A stretch of 64,000 nucleotides of DNA from Calocera cornea HHB12733. Lineage: Eukaryota; Basidiomycota; Dacrymycetes; Dacrymycetales; Dacrymycetaceae. Positions within the stretch are counted from its first letter, which is position 1. Every line of letters starts with the position of its first letter. Shown in pieces: positions 55,742 through 64,000 of the stretch. Below the pieces are notes generated by a model, which saw only the letters and a list, made by a program, of their open reading frames with translations, was not told the DNA's origin and did no database searches. The stretch covers positions 1 through 64,000 of the forward strand of contig KV424030.1 of assembly GCA_001632435.1 (NCBI GenBank). Reading direction: 5' to 3'. A program made the position numbers and the translations under genes.

Positions 55742-57346
55742 ATGCCTACACGCGCCCGCGAGAGTGACTTCGACTTCGTGATCGAGCATCCATATTCTAC
55801 TGGTTCATGGGAGGACGGATGGTCCACTCCTCGTAGTCTCCGCAATAACCCGATGTCCCACGGTACGAAGAGCCCCACCCCGTTTCCACTTCACCACCAG
55901 TTCTTCGCCTCTCCTCATTATCAGCACCCGGGATATCTGGGTACCCCACCACCTCGGTATGGAGGCTCGCCGTTGCATATTCCACATCATGTAAGCCTTC
56001 TTCTAACCGATATAATGCTTTGACACTGAAGGCTAGATAGCAGCCTCCTGAAGAGCGCTTGACCATATCCCCGGACGAGCTTACACATTCGCTTTCCACG
56101 CGATCGGGAACTGTTGCGCTTCCGGAGACACCACCCGCATACGAGGCTCCACTTCTGGCGCACGAGCGTCTGCAGAGGCCTCTCCAAACTGTATCGGCCG
56201 GGAAGGGTACAGGAGGGAAGATGCAGGAGCAGCCTGCAATCCACGGTCTGATCGTGGAGGCTGGCTCAAACGTAAGCCAGTAGTCCATGTGTTTCCACCC
56301 CGTTATTGATTTCCAGCTCCAGAAACGATCGTGGGATGATTCGGGGCTCGATGGCAGCGTCATAATCAGCAATAAAGTCCGTAACCGCGGGTCTTTCAGT
56401 GCGAGTCGAAATTGGGAGGGAAGCGGAAACATGGAGGCCGACGAGATCGTGCAGCTCTTCCGCGATTGGGAGCAACAGAGGATCGCCGCCTCCGCCCCTC
56501 CCTTGCCAGTCACTGCAGCATCGGCTCCCCTCGCAGCTGCGACAGCCTCACCTGCCAAAGTGCGCTTTTCATCATTAAGTGTATGCCATAAGACTGATCA
56601 AATGACAGAAGAGAGGCCGCGGGGCGCCTACCCAGGGAAAGCCCGCTGCACCACGCGGCGCGGCCGACGATGAGGCGGACGTTCCAGCATCGGAGAGAAC
56701 GATGCTTCTCGAGAGCTGGTACCTCTGTCCTTACCGCTACCCTTACGACCCCAGCCGCGTGTGTCGTCACATCTCGAAGGATGCCAACGATGCTCTGCGG
56801 CATTGCTTGGCTGTTCATCTGCCGCAGGAAGAAAGCACAGCGCGGGAGTATGCGCGCAAGGGCACACCGAAGCACCAGCAGGTCCCGCTCCCGCTGCGCG
56901 AGGCCGGTGCCGAGTACCTGGCGATCCACTGTCCACACCCGGACTGCCTGGTCGAGCGACGCATCTTCCACGGCTCGCGCGCCTGGGAGTCCTTCTGCAC
57001 GCACGCGAGCTCCCACCCCGAACGCGTCGAGCCCGAGTTCCATGCTGCGAAGGACGACGAGCTCAAGCCGCACCAGTTCAAGCAGGAGGACAAGTGGATC
57101 GCCCTTCCCCCTCACGCCCAGTACCACAGCCTGCCTCGCCGGGTCGATGCGATCGCTAAGATCGTGGCGGAGAAGCGCTGGAAGCGCACGGTTGCGGTGG
57201 AGATCCTGGCCGTGTACGACTACTGGCAGGGCAAGCATGTGGTCACCAAGCGCCATGGAGGCGCCGAGCAGAAGCTGAAGATCGTGCCGTTCCGCTCGTT
57301 CACGGCGCATTTGACGGACCACCCGGCCCCGCCGGGGATGTTCTGA
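55742..57346 (+). CDS. CPYR-signature zinc-finger-like protein (family member 3)
   Basis: Four exons: 55742-55990, 56041-56271, 56317-56559 and 56609-57346, giving 486 residues. The first 240 residues are polar and Pro/Ser-rich. PAKKRGRGAPTQGK, created at the last exon junction, looks like a nuclear localisation or AT-hook-like basic patch. Residues 281-311 carry C-X11-C-X12-H-X4-H, starting CPYRYPYDPSRVC, the same signature as members 1 and 2. A second finger-like set follows: CPHPDC, then FCTHASSH. The rest is a basic globular end (IVAEKRWKRTVAVEILAVYD) to the TGA at 57346. Nuclear location and DNA or RNA binding are inferred. The position of the first cysteine (281) is nearly that of member 1 (283), so the whole plan is shared. 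Confidence 0.7.
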
Positions 57347-57663
57347 TAGAACTGCAAGTGAGCGGCATTCTGTTCGCAGTGGAAGGAACGCTGACATGCA
57401 TCTAGGCAATGTTTGCTGGCCCGTGGCTTCTTGCGAACGCTGGTCGTTCGCTGGGTTACATCGACTTGCTCGGGTTAAGCGTGCAATCTTCTGGAACGCA
57501 TGTATGATACGTATGGCGCACGCCGCTGGCGCTGATGAGTATGAGTCTTTGAATCACACGGGATGACAAATGATACAGTATAGAATTGCAATAATGGTAT
57601 ATCCCTATGTCTAGGCTACAGAAGCCGTCTTGGTCTCGGGAACACGCCTACAGACTGCGCTGT
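57347..57663. other. Convergent 3' region
   Basis: Between the CPYR gene and the oxygenase gene; no gene seen. Confidence 0.5.
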
Positions 57664-58566
57664 TCAATAGAAGACCAGGACGCGCAGCTCGATGCTCTGC
57701 CTGAGCTTTGCCCACTCGGGCTTGGTCGGGTCCTCGAACGCGGTATGCGGGGTGAACTGGCTTCCGCCCTCCTTCGGCGCTGAGTCGTAGCACTTGATGA
57801 GCGCAACCTCGTCCGTGCCCATCCCGCGCAGGTAGTACCACTCGTACTCGGGCGAATGCATGATCACGAAGGTCTCTCCATCGCGATCGGGGTACTTGAG
57901 GGTGCTGGGTACGAGGTTGCCGGGGCGGATCGTGCGCCCGTCCGCCAGCGCGAGGGGCATGTCGAATGCCGGGGCACCAATGGGCCGCCAGACGTTGACG
58001 ATCTGGAACCTGCGCTTGCTCCTCCACTCGGCCTCCTCAGCGGGGAGGTGGCGGAAGACGCGCGCGAGGGCCGACTCGGGCGTCTGGTCCACATGCACCT
58101 GCGGCACGGGCTGGCGCGTGCTGGGCGTGTCGGGGGTCGGCTCCGCCCGGCGGCGCCGGATAGTGTGGTCGAAGATGACCGCCTTCTGCGCGCCGGTGTG
58201 CTGGGTGACGAGGTCGACTGTCTCCTGGTAGTACGCCTGGAGCGCCTGTTCGTCGTCGACGAACGCGACCTCCTTCGTCGCCGCGCGCAGGAAGGCGAAC
58301 CCCGTCTCGTCCATGTTCACGTCCTGCTCGTGGCCGCGCAGGTTCGTGATGCGCGCCGGGTAGGGCTTGCGCTCCCAGTTGCGCTGCGGGATGCGGCCCG
58401 TCGGGTCGGGCGTGATGTACTGGTACGGCTTTGACCCGTCTTTGGGGGGCGTGTAGTAGTTCAGCTCGACGTCGACGAAGGCGGGCTCGTTGGAGAGCGT
58501 AAAGGTGCCGGTGCCCTGGGGCGCGGAGGTCGTCGCGGAGGGGGCGGTGGTCGTTTGGGTGGCCAT
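57664..58566 (-). CDS. CmcJ/AsaB/NvfI-type oxygenase
   Basis: Single exon of 300 residues from ATG 58566, typical of this family. Conserved blocks: LNYYTPPKDGSKPYQYI near the N-terminus, KAVIFDHTIRRRR, VHVDQTPESALARVFRHLP (H and D ligand pair), RFQIVNVWRPIGAPAFDMP, EWYYLRGMGTDEVALIKCYD and SQFTPHTAFEDPT. This order, with HVDQ, NVWRP, and FTPHTAF, defines the fungal hydroxylase/desaturase family that includes AsaB (aspergillic acid) and NvfI. Members oxidise small molecules in secondary metabolism, probably as 2-oxoglutarate-type enzymes. No biosynthetic backbone gene is seen next to it. A TATA-like TATATAA on the minus strand is at 58669-58675. Confidence 0.88.
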   Translation of the reverse strand: MATQTTTAPSATTSAPQGTGTFTLSNEPAFVDVELNYYTPPKDGSKPYQYITPDPTGRIPQRNWERKPYPARITNLRGHEQDVNMDETGFAFLRAATKEVAFVDDEQALQAYYQETVDLVTQHTGAQKAVIFDHTIRRRRAEPTPDTPSTRQPVPQVHVDQTPESALARVFRHLPAEEAEWRSKRRFQIVNVWRPIGAPAFDMPLALADGRTIRPGNLVPSTLKYPDRDGETFVIMHSPEYEWYYLRGMGTDEVALIKCYDSAPKEGGSQFTPHTAFEDPTKPEWAKLRQSIELRVLVFY

Positions 58567-58668
58567 GGCGCGGTTGTGTTGGGGGGTGATGCTGGAGTGC
58601 GGTGGTGAGGTGCTGGCGAGGTGGTCGAGAGTGAGCTGTCTGAGCAGGCCTCGGGCGGGCTTGCCCAG

Positions 58669-58675
58669 TTATATA
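58669..58675 (-). promoter_or_regulatory. TATA box of the oxygenase gene
   Basis: TATATAA on the minus strand, 103 bases upstream of ATG 58566. Confidence 0.45.
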
Positions 58676-58799
58676 CGCAGGCTTACCGCCGACAGCCGTC
58701 GCGTTTCCAGCACACCATCGTCAGTCAGCCCGCTTTGTAATGCACTGACTGAGCCGGTGGCGACTGACTTTGGCGGCGGTGGCGATGAGGGATGTCGAC

Positions 58800-60540
58800 A
58801 TCGGGTAATGAGATTGTGCAACATTAATATTCATCCATCCGACCGAGGAGAACGGCGCGGGGATGGAGCGCTATACCCGAGGCGCTGGAGACGCCCTGAG
58901 CGGGAGAGATCGGGTGACGTAGGGATGACAAAGAGCACCGCCACGCTCCCTTTCCGTTGGTGCTGAGTTCACTAAAGTACGCAGCTTTCCAGACACACCT
59001 CAATGAGCCATCTTGGCACAGTAGGCGGAAGCTCGTGGTGTAGGGACCTCGACGCTCTTCAGTGAGCCCCAGGCGATACCGGGAACCAGAGGGATAGGAG
59101 GCCGATAAGCAGGGGAGAACCGTAGAACACGGGCCAGCAGACATCGTGACCCCGCGGACGCTCTCCGAGAACTCATTACTGACAGATCAGACGACTTTCA
59201 GAGGTCCCAGAGCGCGCGGGGTCGCGAGAGTCGCTGCCTGAGCATGAGAGGCGTTGGTGGTCGAACAAAGTACACTGAGGCTCATCTCAAAAAAGACCGT
59301 AGCACACTGCGGCCTACCATAATGGCGGCAGCAGTGAAGGGAGCAAAGGAGCGCTCAGGGAGCAACGGGCGACCATCGCGTAGCAGAAGAGTGCATGGCT
59401 TAGACAGTAAGAGAGCAAAGATATTTGGCAAGCAGCCTAGCCGACTGGGAAGACTCGCTGAGACGCTCATAACGCGTGAGAAGACAGCGTCGAAGCCCAA
59501 CAAGTCGTCCGGGTCGAAGGCGTCGCCACACAAATGCTCAGGATATGGTCAAGCGGAGGGAAACTGAGCCGACCATGGTCCAACACACACCCGCTCAGCC
59601 CTCCCTCCCCGGGACGAGGCGGTGACAGGCCGACACAGCTGCTCAGTGAGACGCCGCCGACGGGAGTACCAGGATGTCGACCAGAGTAGGACAGATAGAC
59701 AGAGTGATAGAAGGCCGAAGGCTCCACGACCCTGCGCAAGCAAGGGCGAGTCTCAACAACAAGCCAGGGAGACTGTTGTAACGCCCGAGAGGTGCAGGGT
59801 CGGAGAGCCCTCCGCTTAGGTGGGCACTGCGTACTCGTTGAGCTGAATGTCACTGAGAACCACAGCCACGGCAACGCTGCATGCCCAACCATGAAGGGTG
59901 GATCAGTGCAGCGGATGCCCGAGCCGAGCCTCAGTGACTAACAGCCGACCAAAAGACAGTACCAGGAGCTGGCGGCAGAGTAGGGGTGATCGGGGCAGAA
60001 GAGGAAGGGTCCGCGGCACGCCGGCACCCGCACTCCTGCGTGCCCATCGTAGACGGTATGACGGACCGTGACAGCCGACGTCATCTCGATCGATGTCCAC
60101 AGGGCCGAGGTGCCGCCGTCCTTGTCGCCGGAGGGATAGAGGTCGAGGTGAAGAACGCCAAGGGACTTCAATCCCCCGTCCAGCCCTGCCTCTCCAGCTC
60201 CGGCAGGAGCGGAGTTGGGGGGCAAGGGGAGTCGGCACCACCTTGGCGTTCAAAGCCCTACTCGCCCCAGTAATCCGGGGGGCTTCCAGCAGCATGAGGG
60301 AAAAGCGGGAGAAAGCGGGTGAGGAAGGGGGTGAGCGGGCTACCCAACCTCAGAAGCGCGTGCACACCACATCAGATGACGAGCGCCATAGGGGCTGTCA
60401 TCTGTGCCCAGCGCCGAGGCTGGGGAGCTCCTCTCGCCCGAAGATGGTGGGAGGGGGGAGAGTTGTGCGGGTCCAAGAAACGCGGGAGGGAAAGCTTTAT
60501 ATAGTGGGTGGGTGGTGGGAAGCACGTGATGCGTTGTCAT
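58800..60540 (-). repeat. Copy A of a diverged tandem locus of unknown coding status
   Basis: Read on the minus strand from the TATATAAA box at 60496-60503. Segments match copy B in the same order: CTCCCCCCTCCCACCATCT after the TATA box; GTCGGCTGTTAGTCACTGAGGC near 59940; and a stretch near 59620-59800 that aligns with copy B 61880-62060 at spaced identities. Frames are short and shift along the alignment, for example RLLVTEA and FDPDDLLGFDAVFSRVMS. This fits multi-exon genes that have diverged, pseudogenes, or non-coding RNA genes. The left end is not sharp. No known family. Confidence 0.5.
60496..60528 (-). promoter_or_regulatory. GCACGTGAYGC element and TATA box, copy A
   Basis: TATATAAA (60496-60503) with CACGTG at 60523-60528, 19 bases upstream on the minus strand. 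The same pair at identical spacing occurs in copy B. Confidence 0.6.
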
Positions 60541-61314
60541 GCAAATGGGAGCGGAAGTAAAGGCGAACGTGGTGAATCGGGAAGCCGGGAGGTCTTCCGA
60601 CTCGGGTCGTCCAGTTGTTGTGTCCAGTATGAATCCAAGCCTCTTCGGGTAACAACAGTATTGAAAGATTGGCGGACGTACTCCAACCTCCTGTTTGCGA
60701 AGACTGTTGTAGCAGCGAAGCCATGAGTTGACGTGAAGATTTACTGAGCCAGGCGGAGCACGGGTTTTGCTCTGAAATGATCGGAAGCAAAGAAGCCCCA
60801 CACCGGTCGTCATGATGCCCTATTGCTGCTAGCGGCTGCTCTATCAGAAAGGAATCGGTTGCGCTCAGCACCGCATGGAGGCGCAGATGCGGTCCAGAGG
60901 AAGGGGATGAAGAACGTCGTCGTTGGCAGCTTTGTTGACCCCGCCAATATGGGACTGTCATGATCGGAACCCTTCTTAAAGACGACGTCCATACCATCCT
61001 CGAAAACTGTCGTTGGAACTGCTGTTTGCAATGTTGGTGGTCAACGCTCGGGCCCGCCACTAGCATTTCCATGGGTGGGAAAATTTATTAGCCGCAAGAA
61101 AATACAGTACAGTTTGATACACTAAGTCATTTCTGGATTCCCAAGCTCAACCGTGAGTGATAGTACCTTGAGGACAGCCTTACATATCTAGCGAGCATAC
61201 AGTAGCCGAGTACTCCTTCAACCCGGGTACAAACATGCATGGAACTCGGGTCAAGACAGAGGTACACTGAGGAACGGTCCGACGTCGGTAGACTCGGTAC
61301 ACTAGGCCTCCTTT

Positions 61315-62770
61315 TCAGGGTAAGTCACGCAGTGAGCAGCCAAGACACTCCTCAGTGAACCATGGCCAACCCTCCAGCGACCTGATCTCGTCGTACAGAT
61401 CAGGGCGTCTCAGCAGAAGAGGCAAGCGAGCTTCACAACCCTGTTCCAACAAGGAGCTCCAGTATGACAGACCGTCATGGCTCGCAAGTGGTGCAGGGTT
61501 GAGAGGGGCGCCGCCGAGTTGAATGATGCACGCGGAGAATTCTATCCGACAACAATACCACACCACGTGCGACGGTCAAGGCGACAGGTGGTGCGCGGGA
61601 TCGGGTGGTCCTCAGGGAACAACAGTCAGCCTCCGACAACTGCGGAAGTGTTGAGCAGATACAGTGGAAGAGAAGTGGCAGTGATAGGCAGCCGGCTTGC
61701 ACGACCCGGGTTCGATCTTCCCCCAGAAGACGCATCTGCAGATGACGGCAAGACGAAGCCGGTCGTCCGGGTCGAACAGACCATTGCACCAGTACAGCGC
61801 CAGGAACAGGGCGGGCTGACGCACGCTGAGGGCGAAGTGATGGGCGCGCAACCACCGTGTCTCCTTGGTGAAGGCCGCGTGGTGAGTCGACACCGACGTA
61901 GCTCAGTGAACGACCGCGGACCGTTGTACGAGAGCTTGCAGCCGGAAGGAGTGGATAAACAGTAAGAGATAGGGCCACCGGCTCCGCGACCCCGTCAACA
62001 CTGGCAATAACAAGACAACGCTCTCTTCAGAGCTGTTGTCGTTGCCCCCAAGATGCGCAGGGTTGGAGAGCCCGCAGCCCTTAAACTTCTAGACCCAGGA
62101 TGCGATCGAGCTGAAGGGCACTGAGCCACCACGGATGGCTCCCACTACAACCCAACCTTTGAGGAGTAGGTACAGGGATGCCGGGGATGGCCTCAGTGAC
62201 CAACAGCCGACTAGCTGACCAGAGAGCAGACGTCCAGCAGATAGAGGGGAAGAGGGAGGGACGGCGGCACCAGCGAGCCTTCACATCTACGAGCCTCTCA
62301 GATGACAGGCCAGCAGGACGCTGTCATCGACCTCGTAGTCCGAAGGGTAGGAGGAGCCGCCGCCCGTGTCATCCTAGAGAGAGGGGGGTCGAGCCGACGC
62401 ACCCCAAGGTCAGCTGCCATGTCCCGTAAACGCCCCTGCTTTGCATCGCGTGCACGGCTCAAGGGTGTAGGTGGCGAGCTCGGCTTCGGGGTGCGACAGC
62501 CGACCAGCCCGGATGATCGGGACGCCGTCGGGAGATGTCGAGAGGGAGGGAGCAAAGGCAGGCCGGGGTGGACGGACTACGCAACGGCGTTGCGCAGCGC
62601 GGTGCAAAGATGACGGACTGTCCCACAGTGACAGATCATCGAGCCCCACAAGCAAGCGTTGAGAAGCACCGCCACCCCTAGATGGTGGGAGGGGGAAGAG
62701 CCGTGGGTGCCTCGAGACGCGGGAGGCCAGGGGTTTATATACCCAGTGGGCGATAGCGTGCACGTGACGC
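61315..62770 (-). repeat. Copy B of a diverged tandem locus of unknown coding status
   Basis: Read on the minus strand from the TATATAAA box at 62734-62741, which lies 2238 bases from that of copy A. Frames include RLLVTEAIPGIPVPTP near 62200, CNGLFDPDDRLRLAVICRC near 61770 and EGWPWFTEECLGCSLRDLP at 61315-61380. The motifs RLLVTEA and FDPDD occur in both copies in the same order, which is why I regard them as duplicates. Splice sites could join these frames but I cannot fix a model. Function unknown. Confidence 0.5.
62734..62766 (-). promoter_or_regulatory. GCACGTGAYGC element and TATA box, copy B
   Basis: TATATAAA (62734-62741) with CACGTG at 62761-62766, 19 bases upstream on the minus strand, exactly as in copy A, while the bases between have diverged. 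Confidence 0.6.
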
Positions 62771-63390
62771 ATCGCTAGGCAGTTTTTGAAGCCGTTGCCT
62801 TGAGGGGAGTGAGAACTTAGAACACGTGGGGAAGTGAGGAGTGATCCCGGAGGCGGGAGTGTAAACCAGTAATCCACCGAAGTCTTCAAAGAAGTTTCTC
62901 TGATCCGAGAATGCGTATCGACACTCGCATAGCCTGGTTTATTGGCCAAGTCGTTTGTTGTGGTACGGTCGAGCAGCAGCATTCCAGTCAAGTTACGAAC
63001 CCCCACTCGCGCCCGCGCCGGCCCAGGCACGCGCTCCGGAATGCACGGAAGCAAACGCCCCCGTCCGGCGATAGCGGCTTTTGGGCGCACGCGCACGCGC
63101 CCTTCCCTGACCTTCTGGACTTCTGACTTGTGACCCCTCTTGTGTAACAAAACACTCGTTGGATTACTTACTTACTTGCAGCTGACTGCTATCCTGATCG
63201 AGTGCTTGCTTGATCGACACCCTCCTTTGACCTGATTATACTGTGCTGTGCATTGAGGACGGCGTAAACACCGACACCGACCGACACCGCACACGCGCGA
63301 TCCCACCACAACCACCCGCTCGTTCAACAAATACCGAATACCGCATATAGCCCGCCACCAATCACCCACCGCGCCCAACAGGAGGAGAAG
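62771..63390. other. Divergent intergenic region
   Basis: Between the promoter of copy B and the DUF4048-like gene. Contains ACACCGACACCGACCGACACCG repeats near 63269-63290. No gene seen. Confidence 0.4.
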
Positions 63391-64000
63391 ATGAACACCC
63401 TCGTATCCGCCCCGCACCTCACATTCGGCACTCTCCCCTCCCAATCCCACAGCACCAGCACCAGCACCACCTCCCAACCAACCTCCACCTCCCCACCGCC
63501 GGGGAAAGCCCGCCTCCGCCCCCTCTCCCTCCTCATAACCACGCCCGGCTCCCCGCCCCCGTCCCGCAGTAGCGATACGGGGACTGGCTCAGGCTCGGCG
63601 GGATCAACCCCGCTCGGGTCGCCCAATGCCATAGGAGGGGCAAGCACGCCCGGCAGGAGACGGGCGAACGTCAAGCGTATGTCCAGCATCTCCTATTCCC
63701 CGCGGAGGCGAGAGGAGCTTAGCTCTCCGGCGTCCTTCTCGGCCATCTTCCCCTCGAGCGCCACTCCCAGCTCGTCAACTCCGACTTTCGCCCACCGCAG
63801 CAGCCCTAGCACCTCCAGCACCTCGACGCCCCAGCCCAATCCGCTCGCCCTGACCCTCCCGGAGAAGCACGCAGACCTCCTGACGTTCATCGCACAGAAG
63901 GAGTCGCGCGTCATGGACCTCCGGCGGCAGCTCACGGAGGCGGAGCACGAGCTCCGCGGGCTTAAGAAGAAGTGGGAGGGGATCGTCGCGCGCAGCCAGG
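63391..64000 (+). CDS. DUF4048-like serine-rich coiled-coil protein, 5' part
   Basis: Open from ATG 63391 to the end of the window (203 codons, no stop), so the gene continues beyond. The product begins MNTLVSAPHLTFGTLPSQSH. It is Ser/Thr/Pro-rich, carries VKRMSSISYSPRRREEL, and then LPEKHADLLTFIAQKESRVM, followed by a coiled coil (DLRRQLTEAEHELRGLKKKW). The MSSISYSPRR and LPEKHADLLTFIAQKESR blocks are what I associate with the fungal DUF4048 family; that assignment is from memory of the family and needs a search. Function unknown; phosphorylated scaffold proteins often look like this. Confidence 0.7.
   Translation, partial: MNTLVSAPHLTFGTLPSQSHSTSTSTTSQPTSTSPPPGKARLRPLSLLITTPGSPPPSRSSDTGTGSGSAGSTPLGSPNAIGGASTPGRRRANVKRMSSISYSPRRREELSSPASFSAIFPSSATPSSSTPTFAHRSSPSTSSTSTPQPNPLALTLPEKHADLLTFIAQKESRVMDLRRQLTEAEHELRGLKKKWEGIVARSQ

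Noticed and set aside
1..64000. CRISPR arrays, bacterial operons, insertion sequences or retrotransposon polyproteins
   Set aside because: No regularly spaced repeats, no Shine-Dalgarno-linked gene strings, and no transposase, reverse transcriptase or integrase motif seen. The window is a fungal nuclear sequence.

Overview
This window reads as a basidiomycete fungus, probably Agaricomycetes. Almost every gene is split by introns of about 42-65 bases with GT...(CTGAC/CTAAC-like)...AG signals. Genes lie on both strands with short spacers, and the families are fungal: tail-anchored FHA protein, BCS1-like AAA ATPase, CmcJ/AsaB-like oxygenase, DHA1 transporter, large F-box proteins. Exon junctions given below were worked out by eye from splice signals and frame. 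There is one assembly gap (34128-34432).

Layout. 1-9 kb: three small secreted cysteine-rich peptides with ShK-like spacing, at 1092-1324 (minus), 7662-7904 and 8754-8971. All three share a phase-1 intron inside codon 3. Between them sit an AAA ATPase and a convergent peroxisomal ABCD half-transporter. 9-18 kb: a small coiled-coil protein, an APH-like kinase, an FHA/coiled-coil/tail-anchor protein (SLMAP/Far9/PRO45 type, STRIPAK) and an F-box protein. 18.7-24 kb is a transcription and translation cluster: a tRNA-like element with Pol III boxes, a TFIIIC WD40 subunit divergent from mitoribosomal mL54, and TFIIA gamma. 25-36 kb: a two-RRM protein, a DHA1 MFS transporter, a UBL3/MUB-like prenylated ubiquitin-fold protein interrupted by the gap, and ribosomal eL20.

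37-44 kb is an accessory stretch. It holds two members of a CPYR-signature zinc-finger-like family, a 43-base G run, a secreted cysteine-poor protein and a TACC-rich repeat patch. 45-54.5 kb is dense housekeeping: OXLD1-like protein, cyclin C, an unknown multi-exon gene, an SR protein, PMP3, an ALKBH7-like oxygenase and COX19. 55.7-57.3 kb holds a third CPYR protein. 57.7-58.6 kb is an AsaB/CmcJ-type oxygenase. 58.8-62.8 kb holds two diverged tandem copies of a minus-strand locus of unknown coding status. Both copies have GCACGTGAYGC exactly 19 bases from a TATATAAA box. The window ends inside a DUF4048-like gene.

The best candidates for something undescribed are the three ShK-like genes with one shared gene architecture, the CPYR zinc-finger-like family (C-X11/15-C-X12-H-X4-H), and the tandem CACGTG-TATA loci.
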